From contig NZ_CP059322.2 of the NCBI RefSeq assembly GCF_013694245.2, positions 5,277,001 to 5,341,000 on the forward strand: DNA of 64,000 nucleotides. The letters are read 5' to 3'. Of the stretch, positions 20,069 through 28,012 are shown piece after piece. The stretch is from Micromonospora ferruginea. GTDB taxonomy: Bacteria; Actinomycetota; Actinomycetes; Mycobacteriales; Micromonosporaceae. The position numbers were made by a program, and so were the translations under genes. Positions within the stretch are counted from its first letter, which is position 1, and every line of letters begins with the position of its first letter. Below the pieces are notes generated by a model that saw nothing but the letters and a program-made list of their open reading frames with translations, did not search any database and had not been told where the DNA came from.

Positions 20069-20085
20069 TACAATGCAAAGCATTG
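20069..20085 (+). promoter_or_regulatory. -10 box TACAAT overlapped by palindrome CAATGC-AAA-GCATTG
   Basis: The 6-bp arms are perfect (20071-20076, 20080-20085), and a second overlapping palindrome ATGCA/TGCAT spans 20073-20088. Placement over a -10 box suggests a repressor site, probably for the GntR protein encoded just downstream. Confidence 0.5.
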
Positions 20086-20102
20086 CATGACAAGGAGTGA
20101 GC

Positions 20103-20129
20103 ATGCTTAGCACGCGAAGTGTTGGCTGA
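20103..20129 (+). CDS. Possible 8-residue leader peptide upstream of gntR
   Basis: ATG 20103 follows AAGGAG at a spacing of 5 and encodes MLSTRSVG before TGA. It lies in the leader between the TACAAT promoter and the GntR gene. There is no proof of translation; the strong ribosome site is the only support. Confidence 0.3.
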   Translation: MLSTRSVG

Positions 20130-20177
20130 CCGGTCGCGCTCGTGGGAAGATCTTGGGGCCTACCAGGAGTTGTCGCC

Positions 20178-20408
20178 ATGCCCCGAGTTTCGGACCGTCA
20201 GAGAATCGCGCAGGACATCAGAGACAAGATCGCTTCGGGCGAGTACGCGCCGGGCGACAAGCTGCCCTCCTTGCGCGAACTGATCGCGCACTACCAGGTT
20301 TCCGCGGAGCCGGTCCGCTCGGCGCTGCTGATCCTTCAGGCCGAAGGTCTGGTCGAGGGACACCAGGGCAAGGGCACCTACGTCACCTCCCGCGACGACA
20401 CCCACTGA
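20178..20408 (+). CDS. Minimal GntR-type winged-helix regulator
   Basis: 76 residues holding only the GntR DNA-binding domain: QRIAQDIRDKIASGEYAPGD, LPSLRELIAHYQVSAEPVRSAL and the wing GKGTYVTS. It has no C-terminal effector domain, which most GntR regulators carry, so it must sense through its short tail, a partner, or its abundance. ATG 20178 is set by AGGAG 8 nt upstream. Upstream lie the palindrome at 20071-20085 and a possible mini-ORF. Confidence 0.85.
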   Translation: MPRVSDRQRIAQDIRDKIASGEYAPGDKLPSLRELIAHYQVSAEPVRSALLILQAEGLVEGHQGKGTYVTSRDDTH

Positions 20409-20464
20409 TCCCGCGACGATCGGTCGGTCGATCGACCCCGGGAGCAGCATGAGCCGGGCAGAGG

Positions 20465-20470
20465 TAGCCT
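20465..20470 (+). promoter_or_regulatory. -10 box (TAGCCT) of leaderless khtT-like gene
   Basis: TAGCCT lies 7 nt before GTG 20478; no Shine-Dalgarno sequence is present. Confidence 0.5.
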
Positions 20471-20477
20471 CACCGGC

Positions 20478-20978
20478 GTGCGAGTACGTGTCGAACAGAC
20501 CGCCTTACCCGGAATCGGCGTACGTCATGACCTCATGACGGAGTCCGGCCGCCGGCTCGGCGTGGTCTCCCACCGCAATGGCCGCCGCGACCTGGTCCTC
20601 TACGACCCGGACGATCCCGACTCCTGCCAGCACGACATACCGCTGACCGACGACGAGGCGGAGGCGCTCGCCGACATCCTCGGCGCGTCGCTGATGCTGG
20701 GTCAGCTCTCCGGGCTGCGCGAGCAGGCCGCCGGGCTGCTCACCGAGCAGATCGTGATCCCGGCCGGCTCCAAGTACGTCGGCCGGCGGCTGGGCGACAC
20801 CAAGGCCCGCACCCGGACCAGCGCGTCCATCGTGGCCGTGCTGCGTCAGGGCGAGGTGAACGTCTCGCCCGACCCCACCTTCCGGTTCGAAGCCGGTGAC
20901 GTGGTCGTCGTGGTCGGCACCCGCCAGGGTCTCGACGGCGTGACGGCGATCCTCGCCGAGACCGATCCGGACGGCTGA
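20478..20978 (+). CDS. KhtT-like regulatory subunit of a K+/H+ antiporter (RCK_C/TrkA-C domain)
   Basis: 166 residues. The N-terminal part (1-85) is a KhtT-type domain, and the C-terminal part (about 88-160) is an RCK_C/TrkA-C fold: EQIVIPAGSKYVGRRLGD, ASIVAVLRQGEVNVSPDP and the GDVVVVVGTRQGL end. RCK_C domains bind ligands such as c-di-AMP in several K+ transporters, including KhtT of Bacillus. GTG 20478 sits 7 nt after a TAGCCT box, so the mRNA is probably leaderless. The antiporter gene follows after 5 nt. Confidence 0.88.
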   Translation: MRVRVEQTALPGIGVRHDLMTESGRRLGVVSHRNGRRDLVLYDPDDPDSCQHDIPLTDDEAEALADILGASLMLGQLSGLREQAAGLLTEQIVIPAGSKYVGRRLGDTKARTRTSASIVAVLRQGEVNVSPDPTFRFEAGDVVVVVGTRQGLDGVTAILAETDPDG

Positions 20979-20983
20979 CGCGT

Positions 20984-22198
20984 ATGCACGAAACCACCAT
21001 CCTGCTCATCGAGGTCGGGGCGCTGCTGCTCCTGCTCGGCCTGCTGGGCCGGCTGAGCCGGCGCGTCGGCGTCTCGCCCATCCCGCTCTACCTGCTCGCC
21101 GGCCTCGCGTTCGGGCACGGTGGCCTGCTGCCGCTCAACGCCAGCGAGGAGTTCTTCGCCGTCGGCGCGGAGATCGGCGTGATCCTGCTGCTGGTCATGC
21201 TCGGCCTGGAATACAGCGCCAACGAGCTGGTGGGCAACCTCCGCTCGGCGGCGCCGGCCGGACTGATCGACGCCGTGTTCAACGCGCTCCCCGGCTTCGC
21301 CTTCGCGCTGCTGCTCGGCTGGGGCTGGGTGGCCGCCGTGGTGCTCGCCGGCGTCACCTGGGTGTCGTCCTCGGGCGTGATCGCCAAGGTGCTCGGCGAC
21401 CTGGGCCGGGTCGGCAACCGGGAGACCCCGGTGATCCTCTCCGTCCTGGTGATCGAGGACCTGGCGATGGCCCTCTACCTGCCGCTGGTCACCGCGCTGC
21501 TCGCCGGGGTCGGCCTGGTCAAGGGCGGCTTCGCGCTCGCCGTCGCGGTGCTCACCGTGGTCGTCGTGCTGGCCGTGGCGATCCGGTACGGGCACCTGAT
21601 CTCCACCGCGCTCTCCGCCAAGGATCCGGAGGCGCTCCTGCTCGGGGTGCTCGGCCTGACCCTGCTCGTCGCCGGGCTCGCGGCCAAGCTCCAGGTCTCC
21701 GCCGCGGTCGGCGCGTTCCTGGTCGGCATCGCGCTGTCCGGGCCGGTCGCGCACCACGCCACCGAACTGCTCTCGCCCCTGCGGGACCTCTTCGCCGCCG
21801 TGTTCTTCGTGTTCTTCGGGCTGGTCACCAACCCGCTGGACATGCCGCCGGTGCTGCTGCCGGCGTTGCTGCTGGCCGCGACGACCATGGCGACGAAGGT
21901 GGCCACCGGCTACCTGGCCGCCCGCCGGGCCGGGATCGCCGAGCCGGGCCGCTGGCGGGCCGGGCTGGCGCTCACCCCGCGCGGCGAGTTCTCCATCGTC
22001 ATCGCCGGGCTGGCCGTCTCCGCCGTCTACCCGGTGGAGCCCAAGCTGGCCGCACTCGCCACCGCGTACGTGTTGATCACGGTGGTGACGGGCCCGCTGC
22101 TCGCCCGGCTGCCGGACACCCCGTGGTTCAAGCAGTGGCTGCGCCAACGCGCCGCCGCCACCCGGGCCGCCGCCGCCCAGGTGAGGGTGGGCGACTGA
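20984..22198 (+). CDS. CPA2-type cation/proton antiporter (KhtU/KefB-like membrane subunit)
   Basis: 404 residues with about 12 hydrophobic helices. The CPA2 features are present: VMLGLEYSANEL, the SSSGVIAKVL segment in the exchange core, VIEDLAMALYLPL and TPRGEFSIVIAGL. Unlike KefB/KefC it lacks a C-terminal TrkA-N domain; regulation is supplied by the separate subunit encoded 5 nt upstream, the KhtTU arrangement. It has no good ribosome site and is probably translated by coupling to the first gene. Likely role: K+ (or Na+) export in exchange for protons, for pH and potassium balance. Confidence 0.9.
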   Translation: MHETTILLIEVGALLLLLGLLGRLSRRVGVSPIPLYLLAGLAFGHGGLLPLNASEEFFAVGAEIGVILLLVMLGLEYSANELVGNLRSAAPAGLIDAVFNALPGFAFALLLGWGWVAAVVLAGVTWVSSSGVIAKVLGDLGRVGNRETPVILSVLVIEDLAMALYLPLVTALLAGVGLVKGGFALAVAVLTVVVVLAVAIRYGHLISTALSAKDPEALLLGVLGLTLLVAGLAAKLQVSAAVGAFLVGIALSGPVAHHATELLSPLRDLFAAVFFVFFGLVTNPLDMPPVLLPALLLAATTMATKVATGYLAARRAGIAEPGRWRAGLALTPRGEFSIVIAGLAVSAVYPVEPKLAALATAYVLITVVTGPLLARLPDTPWFKQWLRQRAAATRAAAAQVRVGD

Positions 22199-22367
22199 CC
22201 TCGGCCGGGCCGGACTCGCGACTCAGCGGTCCGGCCCGGCCAACGGTTGTCAAATTGATTCCGGGAAGGTCTACCACTGCTCCGCCCAACCGCGTTAACG
22301 TGTCGCCCCAGCAGCCAGGGTCCGCGGGTGGCCAGCGCCCCCGCCAGCGAACGCGGAAGGTCGGCCG

Positions 22368-22796
22368 GTGAGCGTGCAGGAAGAGACGTTCCACGGCTTC
22401 GCCAACCCGGTCGACCCCTCGCCCGCCGAACTGCGGGCCTGGGCCTACCAGCCGGACTCGGTCCCGCTGGCCTCCATGCCGCCGGACTGGGACCTGCTGG
22501 TCGCCGGTGACCATCTGGTGCAGACGCTGTTCGACCTGGCCATGGACCAGAGCTGTCCGGCCCGGCGGTTCGCGCTGCACTGCCTCTACATCTACGCCGC
22601 CGACGGCATCCGGACGAACTTCCGGGCCCACCCGAAGCGGCGCTTCCGGAAGCTGGTCGAGCAGGCCGAGCGGGTCGGCGACGACCTGATGCGCAACTGG
22701 GCGCACAACAGCCGGGTGCTGCTCGCCCGCCCCGACCTCTTCGTCTACCGGGACTGGTGCGAGGGCGGCCTGGTCCGCGAAAACCGCCGCCTCTAA
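22368..22796 (+). CDS. Hypothetical soluble protein (Trp/Arg-rich, actinobacterial type)
   Basis: 142 residues, no signal or TM segment. It begins MSVQEETFHGFANPVDPSP, has several Trp and a helical core (HLVQTLFDLAMDQSCPARRF, then LYIYAADGIRTNFRAHPKRRFRKL) that looks like one bundle. I do not know the family. GTG 22368 follows GGAAGG at a spacing of 7. It stands alone between the antiporter pair and a palindromic repeat. Confidence 0.75.
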   Translation: MSVQEETFHGFANPVDPSPAELRAWAYQPDSVPLASMPPDWDLLVAGDHLVQTLFDLAMDQSCPARRFALHCLYIYAADGIRTNFRAHPKRRFRKLVEQAERVGDDLMRNWAHNSRVLLARPDLFVYRDWCEGGLVRENRRL

Positions 22797-22827
22797 CCCG
22801 GCCTCGCCTCGCCCCCGCCCGCCCCAC

Positions 22828-22909
22828 CCCGTCGATCTTGGACTTGTGGTGCCAAGGAATGTCCCCTTTGCGGGGAAAATCGAGGTGCCACAACTCCAAG
22901 ATCGACGGG
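22828..22909. repeat. Dispersed palindromic element, copy 2 (GTCGATCTTGGA family)
   Basis: Arms 22828-22853 and 22884-22909 pair over 26 nt with three mismatches. A smaller hairpin TCCCC-TTTGC-GGGGA lies in the loop. The arm start GTCGATC and the TTG(T)GG core resemble the copy at 14943-15003. Confidence 0.65.
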
Positions 22910-22965
22910 AAAGGGACGTGAAGTCCTTGATCACGTGTGGGGTGGGCGGGGGACGGGACGGCGAA

Positions 22966-22996
22966 CGGGCCGGGACCCCCCGTGGGTCCCGGCCCG
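22966..22996 (-). terminator. Strong stem-loop terminator downstream of the charged small protein
   Basis: Perfect 13-bp arms (22966-22978, 22984-22996) with a 5-nt loop, 15 nt beyond the stop of the minus-strand gene. Confidence 0.65.
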
Positions 22997-23011
22997 CACG
23001 TCGACGGATCG

Positions 23012-23218
23012 TCAGGTCGATCCGCCCTGCTTCTTGCGGCGTTCGTCGTCCCTCGCCCGGTCCACACCGTGGTCGGTCTGGTCGGCGAAACGCCCTTCCT
23101 TGACCTTGTCGCTGAAGCGACCCTCGGTGACCCGGTCGAACCGCTCGCGGACGTTCTCGGCCACCTTCTCCAGCCGTTCCTCCGCCCGTTCCGCCACCTT
23201 CTTCGCCGGTTCCGCCAT
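23012..23218 (-). CDS. Small highly charged helical protein
   Basis: 68 residues, almost all predicted helix and dense in Glu/Arg/Lys/Asp (AEPAKKVAERAEERLEKV, then FDRVTEGRFSDKVKEGRF). The near-duplicated EGRFSDKVK / EGRFADQTD resembles small antitoxin- or stress-type proteins, but no partner toxin is adjacent. ATG 23218 is set by GGGGGAG; longer upstream starts lack a ribosome site. It lies downstream of the dnaK operon but is separated by a terminator hairpin. Confidence 0.7.
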   Translation of the reverse strand: MAEPAKKVAERAEERLEKVAENVRERFDRVTEGRFSDKVKEGRFADQTDHGVDRARDDERRKKQGGST

Positions 23219-23336
23219 GGCTCCCCCCGCCAGCCCGGATTCCGTTTCAGGGCTTTTATCCCTGATCAGCAGCGTAGTGCACCCCACCTCGTCGCACCCC
23301 GCTTTCCGCAACCCGGACCGGACGCGGACAGACGCG

Positions 23337-23379
23337 ACGAAGGCCGGCACGAGCTGGCTGGGGGCGTGCCGGCCTTCGT
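23337..23379 (-). terminator. Terminator hairpin at the end of the dnaK operon
   Basis: Perfect 14-bp arms (23337-23350, 23366-23379), 15 nt after the hspR stop. Confidence 0.7.
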
Positions 23380-23393
23380 ACGGACGAGGAACG

Positions 23394-23834
23394 TCAGCGG
23401 TCGGGCGTGCGGCGGGGGCGCCAGACGACGAGCGCGGTGGAGGTGCGGTTGGTGGGCACGAGGTCGCCGCGGGGGAAGCCGCCCAGCGACTCCAGCTCGG
23501 CGATCCGCCGGTACGCGGCGTCCAGCTCCGCCTCCAGCCGGGCCACCCGCTGCTGCGCCTCCTCCAGCAGCCGCTCCAACCCGATGATGCGCTTGACCCC
23601 GGCCAGGTTGATCCCGTCGTCCTGGCTGAGGCGCTGCACCTCGCGGAGCAGCACCACGTCCCGGACGCTGTACCGTCGGCCGCCGCCGGCCGCCCGGCCG
23701 GGCTGCACCAGCCCCAACCGGTCGTACTGGCGCAGCGTCTGGGGGTGCATGCCCGCCATCCGCGCGGCCACCGAGATCATCAAGATCTTGGCCTCGTAGG
23801 CCGGGTCACCCGACCCGGCGTACTCCTCCGACAT
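23394..23834 (-). CDS. hspR: HspR, MerR-family heat-shock repressor
   Basis: 146 residues. HspR binds HAIR operators and represses dnaK and clpB, with DnaK acting as co-repressor. The MerR-type HTH is clear: ISVAARMAGMHPQTLRQYDR, GLVQPGRAAGGGRRYS and VVLLREVQRLSQDDGINLAG, followed by a coiled coil (LEEAQQRVARLEAELDAAY) for dimerisation. The basic C-terminal tail is typical. ATG 23834 follows GGAGGTG. It is the last gene of dnaK-grpE-dnaJ-hspR, 24 nt after dnaJ, so it controls its own operon; HAIR boxes are visible upstream of dnaK and clpB. Confidence 0.95.
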   Translation of the reverse strand: MSEEYAGSGDPAYEAKILMISVAARMAGMHPQTLRQYDRLGLVQPGRAAGGGRRYSVRDVVLLREVQRLSQDDGINLAGVKRIIGLERLLEEAQQRVARLEAELDAAYRRIAELESLGGFPRGDLVPTNRTSTALVVWRPRRTPDR

Positions 23835-23858
23835 GCCCGCTCACCTCCGCTGCCGCCG

Positions 23859-25043
23859 TCAACTGAATCGACGTACCCGCGCTTCGAGATGTTCCCGCGC
23901 GGCGGGCGGGGTCTGCGCCGCGAAGGTCTCCAGCGCCGCCCGCGCCTCGTCCGACACCGTCGCCGGGACCACCACGTCCAGCGTGACCAGCAGGTCACCG
24001 GCGCGGCCGTCCTTGCGGACGACGCCCTTGCCCCGGGCCCGCAGCACCCGTCCGGCGGGAGTACCCGGCGGCACCCGCAGGGTCACCGTGCCGTCCAGGG
24101 TCGGGACCCGCAGGTCGGTGCCGAGGACCGCCTCGGCGTACGTGATCGGGACGTTCAGGGTGAGATCGTCCCCGGTACGCCCGAACAGCTCGTCCGGGCG
24201 GACCTTCACGTGCACGAACAGGTCACCGGCCGGGCCGCCCCGCTCACCGGGCTCACCCCGCCCGGCCAACCGGATCCGCTGCCCGTCGGCCACCCCCGCC
24301 GGGAAGCGCACGTTCAACGTGCGGGTCTTGGTGACCCCGCCGGTGCCGTGGCACTCCGGGCACTTCTCCTCGACGATCGTGCCGACGCCCTGGCAGTTGC
24401 GGCACGGCTCGGAGAAGCTGAACGAACCCTGGTTGCGGGTGGTGACCCCGGCGCCGTGGCAGACCGGGCAGGCCACCGGCTGGGTGCCCGGCTTCGCGCC
24501 GTTGCCGTGGCAGGTGTCGCAGACGCCGGGCGCGCGCAGGGTCAGCGGCAGCGTCACGCCACGGACCGCGTCGGAGAAGTCGAGCGCCACCTCGGCCTCG
24601 ACGTCCCGGCCCCGGGCCGGGCCGCGCGCGCGGGCCGCGCCACCGGCGCCGCCGCCGGAGAAGATCGTGCTGAACAGGTCGGTGAAGCCACCCCCGCCGA
24701 ACCGGGCGTCGCCACCGCCGCCACCCCCGCCGAACAGGTCGGAGACGTCGAACGGCGTGCCGCCGGGCTGGCCCGCCCCGCGGGCGCCACGCCGGAAGGC
24801 GCCCGAGCCGAAGAGCGACCGCATCTCGTCGTACTCGCGGCGCTTCTTCTCGTCGCCGAGCACCGCGTACGCCTCGGAGACGGTCTTGAACCGCTCCTCG
24901 GCCCCGGTGTCGCCGGGGTTGTGGTCCGGGTGCGACTCCCGGGCCAGTTTCCGGTACGACTTCTTGATGTCGTCCGAGGAGGCGGACTTGTCCACGCCCA
25001 ACGCGGCGTAGTAGTCCTTCTCGATCCAGTCCTTGGAACTCAC
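23859..25043 (-). CDS. dnaJ: DnaJ co-chaperone (type I Hsp40)
   Basis: 394 residues. The J domain holds HPD at 38-40, then comes a Gly/Phe-rich region (SDLFGGGGGGGDARFGG), four CxxCxGxG zinc motifs (CDTCHGNG, CPVCHGAG, CRNCQGVG, CPECHGTG) and the substrate-binding C-terminal domains. It delivers clients to DnaK and stimulates its ATPase. GTG 25043 (VSSKDWIEKDYY) is chosen from family N-termini and a G-rich ribosome site; the frame extends a few codons more. A strong hairpin stands between grpE and this gene and may lower its expression relative to dnaK. Confidence 0.96.
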   Translation of the reverse strand: MSSKDWIEKDYYAALGVDKSASSDDIKKSYRKLARESHPDHNPGDTGAEERFKTVSEAYAVLGDEKKRREYDEMRSLFGSGAFRRGARGAGQPGGTPFDVSDLFGGGGGGGDARFGGGGFTDLFSTIFSGGGAGGAARARGPARGRDVEAEVALDFSDAVRGVTLPLTLRAPGVCDTCHGNGAKPGTQPVACPVCHGAGVTTRNQGSFSFSEPCRNCQGVGTIVEEKCPECHGTGGVTKTRTLNVRFPAGVADGQRIRLAGRGEPGERGGPAGDLFVHVKVRPDELFGRTGDDLTLNVPITYAEAVLGTDLRVPTLDGTVTLRVPPGTPAGRVLRARGKGVVRKDGRAGDLLVTLDVVVPATVSDEARAALETFAAQTPPAAREHLEARVRRFS

Positions 25044-25076
25044 CGGTCCACCCCCTTCCACGGGTCGAGTCCCGGT

Positions 25077-25109
25077 CGTCCCGCCCGCCCGACAGGGGCG
25101 GGCGGGACG
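25077..25109 (-). other. Intra-operon hairpin between grpE and dnaJ
   Basis: Perfect 14-bp arms (25077-25090 and 25096-25109) with a 5-nt loop. It could attenuate transcription or protect the upstream mRNA from 3' decay. Confidence 0.6.
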
Positions 25110-25122
25110 TCACGGGTCGGCA

Positions 25123-25875
25123 CTACTCCGGGTCCGCTACCGCGACCAGGGCCGGCCGCAGCAGCCGCTCGCCGAGCTGGTAGCCCCGGCGCATGACCTG
25201 CACGCAGGTCGGCTCGGTCACGTCGGCGGAGGTCTGGTGGGCCACCGCCTCGTGCCGGGTCGGGTCGAACGGGTCGCCCTGCTCGCCGAACGCGGTCAGG
25301 CCGAACTTGCCCAGCGCGCCGGTGAGCTGCTCGGCCACGCTGCCGAACGGGCCCACCAGGTCGCCGTGCTCGCGGGCCCGGTCCAGGTCGTCGAGGATCG
25401 GCAGCAGCGCGGTGAGCACCCCGCCGGTCGCCTGCTCCTGGACCAGGTTGCGGTCGCGGTCGACCCGCTTGCGGTAGTTGGCGTACTCCGCCGAGACCCG
25501 CTGGAGGTCGCGGGTGCGCTCCTCCAGGTCGGCGCGGAGCGACTCCAGCTCGGCGCCGAGCGGGGCCGCCGTGCCGGCGCTCTCCCCGTGCGGCTCGGCG
25601 GGCGCGTCGACCACGGGCGGCCCGGAGACGTCGGCCTCGCCGACGATCTCGTCGACCACGACCTCGGCCTCCTCGACCAGCCCCTCGGCGGGCGCGTCGG
25701 CGGCGGCGTCGGCGGCCGAGGCGTCGTTCGCCGGCTCCTCGGTCACCTTGCCGAGCTTGCGCTTGTCGCGGATGACGACCCGCGGCTCGTCGCCGGCGTC
25801 CTTGCCGGCGCCCGGGGAGCCACCCGGCGCCGACCCGGTGGAGCCCGGGTCGGCCGCTCGTGGCTTGTCCGTCAT
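25123..25875 (-). CDS. grpE: GrpE nucleotide-exchange factor
   Basis: 250 residues. GrpE releases ADP from DnaK. The first 105 residues are a disordered acidic Ala/Pro/Glu extension longer than in E. coli GrpE. Then comes the dimer coiled coil (LESLRADLEERTRDLQRV), the hallmark YANYRKRVDRDR, and the beta-domain with FDPTRHEAVAHQ and RRGYQLGERLLRPALV. ATG 25875 follows GATGAGG. It is second in the dnaK operon, 48 nt after dnaK. Confidence 0.95.
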   Translation of the reverse strand: MTDKPRAADPGSTGSAPGGSPGAGKDAGDEPRVVIRDKRKLGKVTEEPANDASAADAAADAPAEGLVEEAEVVVDEIVGEADVSGPPVVDAPAEPHGESAGTAAPLGAELESLRADLEERTRDLQRVSAEYANYRKRVDRDRNLVQEQATGGVLTALLPILDDLDRAREHGDLVGPFGSVAEQLTGALGKFGLTAFGEQGDPFDPTRHEAVAHQTSADVTEPTCVQVMRRGYQLGERLLRPALVAVADPE

Positions 25876-25923
25876 GCGGTTACCTCATCCCTCTGCCGTG
25901 CGAGTCGTGTCGGGGACCGATCG

Positions 25924-27801
25924 TCACTTCTTGTCCTCGTCCACGATCTCCGCGTCGACCACGTCGTCGGCGCCGCCGGCCTGCGGGCCACCGGTCGCAC
26001 CGGCACCGGCGCCCGGGCCGGTCGCGCCGGCGCCCGGAGCGCCCTGGGCACCCGGCTCGCCCTCCTGCTGCTGGGCGTAGAGCAGCGAGCCGGCCTGCTG
26101 GGAAACCTGGGCCAGCTTCTCGTGCGCGGCCTTGATCTTGTCGATGTCCTGCCCGCCGAGGGCGCTGCGCAGCTCGCCGAGCGCCTCGTTGAGCTGGTCA
26201 CGGTTCTCAGCCGGCAGCTTGTCGCCGCTCTCGGCGAGGAACTTCTCGGTCTGCCACTGGAGCGCCTCGGCGACGTTGCGGGTCTCCGCCTCCTCGCGGC
26301 GGCGCTTGTCCTCGTCGGCGTGCTCCTCGGCGTCCCGGCGCATGCGCTCGATGTCGTCCTTCGGCAGCGAGGAGCCGCCGGTGATCGTCATCTTCTGCTC
26401 CTTGCCGGTGCCCAGGTCCTTGGCGTGCACGTTCACGATGCCGTTGGCGTCGATGTCGAACGTGACCTCGATCTGCGGCACGCCGCGCGGCGCCGGCGGG
26501 AGGCCGGTCAGCTCGAAGGTGCCGAGCTTCTTGTTGTAGGCCGCGATCTCCCGCTCGCCCTGAAACACCTGGATCAGCACCGACGGCTGGTTGTCGTCGG
26601 CCGTGGTGAAGACCTCGGAGCGCTTGGTCGGGATGGTGGTGTTGCGCTCGATGAGCTTGGTGAAGATGCCGCCCTTGGTCTCGATGCCCAGGCTCAGCGG
26701 GGTCACGTCGAGCAGCAGGACGTCCTTGACCTCACCCTTGAGCACGCCGGCCTGCAGCGCGGCGCCGACGGCGACGACCTCGTCCGGGTTGACGCCCTTG
26801 TTCGGGTCGCGGCCGGTGAGCTGCTTGACCAGGTCGGTGACGGCCGGCATCCGGGTCGAGCCGCCGACCAGGATGACGTGGTCGACGTCGGAGACCTTGA
26901 TCCCGGCGTCCTTGACGGCCTGCTCGAACGGGCCCTTGCAGCGGTCCAGCAGGTCCTGCGTCATGCGCTGGAACTCGGCGCGGCTCAGCGTCACGTCGAG
27001 GTGCAGCGGGCCGGCCGAGCCGGCGGTGATGTACGGCAGGTTGATGTTGCTGGTGGTGGCCGCGGACAGCTCGATCTTGGCCTTCTCGGCCGCCTCCTTG
27101 AGCCGCTGCATGGCCATCTTGTCCTGCGAGAGGTCGATGCCGTGCTCGCCGCGGAACGTCTTCACCAGGTGGTCGATGATCCGCTGGTCCCAGTCGTCGC
27201 CGCCGAGCTGGTTGTCACCGCTCGTCGACTTGACCTCGACCACGCCCTCGGCCAGCTCCAGCAGCGACACGTCGAAGGTGCCGCCGCCGAGGTCGAAGAC
27301 CAGGACGGTCTGCTCCTTGGAGCCCTTGTCCAGGCCGTACGCCAGGGCGGCCGCGGTCGGCTCGTTCACGATCCGCAGCACGTTGAAGCCGGCGATCTCA
27401 CCGGCCTCCTTGGTGGCCTGGCGCTGCCCGTCGTTGAAGTACGCCGGGACGGTGATCACCGCGTCCGCGATCTGCTCGCCCAGGTACGCCTCGGCGTCCC
27501 GCTTGAGCTTCATCAGCGTCCGGGCGGAGATCTCCTGCGGGGTGTACTTCTTGCCGTCGATGTCGACGGTCCAGTTGGTGCCGATCTCCCGCTTGACCGA
27601 GCGGATGGTCCGGTCGGGGTTGGTCACCGCCTGGCGCTTGGCGACCTCACCGACGAGCACCTCGCCGTTGCGGGCGAACGCGACGATCGAGGGAGTCGTC
27701 CGCGAGCCCTCGGCGTTGGCGATGACGGTGGGCTCACCGCCCTCGAGAACGCTGACGCAGGAGTTCGTCGTGCCGAGGTCGATGCCGACCGCACGTGCCA
27801 T
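25924..27801 (-). CDS. dnaK: DnaK (Hsp70) chaperone
   Basis: 625 residues. The ATPase domain starts MARAVGIDLGTTNS and contains VFDLGGGTFDVSLLEL and ILVGGSTRMPAV. The substrate domain follows (LLLDVTPLSLGIET), and the tail is Gly/Ala-rich ending VDAEIVDEDKK, as in other actinobacteria. It folds clients with DnaJ and GrpE and serves as co-repressor of HspR. ATG 27801 has GAGGAAG upstream. HAIR boxes lie 81-101 and about 134-154 nt upstream, so this is the HspR-controlled first gene of the operon. Confidence 0.98.
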   Translation of the reverse strand: MARAVGIDLGTTNSCVSVLEGGEPTVIANAEGSRTTPSIVAFARNGEVLVGEVAKRQAVTNPDRTIRSVKREIGTNWTVDIDGKKYTPQEISARTLMKLKRDAEAYLGEQIADAVITVPAYFNDGQRQATKEAGEIAGFNVLRIVNEPTAAALAYGLDKGSKEQTVLVFDLGGGTFDVSLLELAEGVVEVKSTSGDNQLGGDDWDQRIIDHLVKTFRGEHGIDLSQDKMAMQRLKEAAEKAKIELSAATTSNINLPYITAGSAGPLHLDVTLSRAEFQRMTQDLLDRCKGPFEQAVKDAGIKVSDVDHVILVGGSTRMPAVTDLVKQLTGRDPNKGVNPDEVVAVGAALQAGVLKGEVKDVLLLDVTPLSLGIETKGGIFTKLIERNTTIPTKRSEVFTTADDNQPSVLIQVFQGEREIAAYNKKLGTFELTGLPPAPRGVPQIEVTFDIDANGIVNVHAKDLGTGKEQKMTITGGSSLPKDDIERMRRDAEEHADEDKRRREEAETRNVAEALQWQTEKFLAESGDKLPAENRDQLNEALGELRSALGGQDIDKIKAAHEKLAQVSQQAGSLLYAQQQEGEPGAQGAPGAGATGPGAGAGATGGPQAGGADDVVDAEIVDEDKK

Positions 27802-27881
27802 GTTCGCTTCCTCGCTTCGTAACGGGTGAGCAGGCCGGACGGCCTGCCCGGCGGGGTCGCCCGGAGGCGGCCACACCACAA

Positions 27882-27902
27882 GTTGAGTGAACTTGACTCA
27901 AT
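27882..27902 (-). promoter_or_regulatory. HAIR operator of the dnaK operon
   Basis: GTTGAGT-N7-ACTCAAT, very close to the HspR consensus CTTGAGT-N7-ACTCAAG, lies upstream of dnaK. Confidence 0.85.
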
Positions 27903-27934
27903 AGTGCCACGCCGCCGGCAAACCGCAAGTCGAG

Positions 27935-27955
27935 GTTGAGTCGACTCGGCGCAAC
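27935..27955. promoter_or_regulatory. Second, imperfect HAIR-like site between dnaK and the GTPase pair
   Basis: GTTGAGT-N7-GCGCAAC keeps the outer GTTG/CAAC arms. It is closer to the divergent GTPase gene, so it may let HspR act in both directions. Confidence 0.5.
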
Positions 27956-28012
27956 CTGACCGTTATTACCGTCCGGTTGTCTTACCTTGCGTCGGTCGGG
28001 CACGCTTTAGCG

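Noticed and set aside
23012..23218. Antitoxin of a toxin-antitoxin pair
   Set aside because: The small charged protein has no toxin partner next to it, and its own terminator isolates it.
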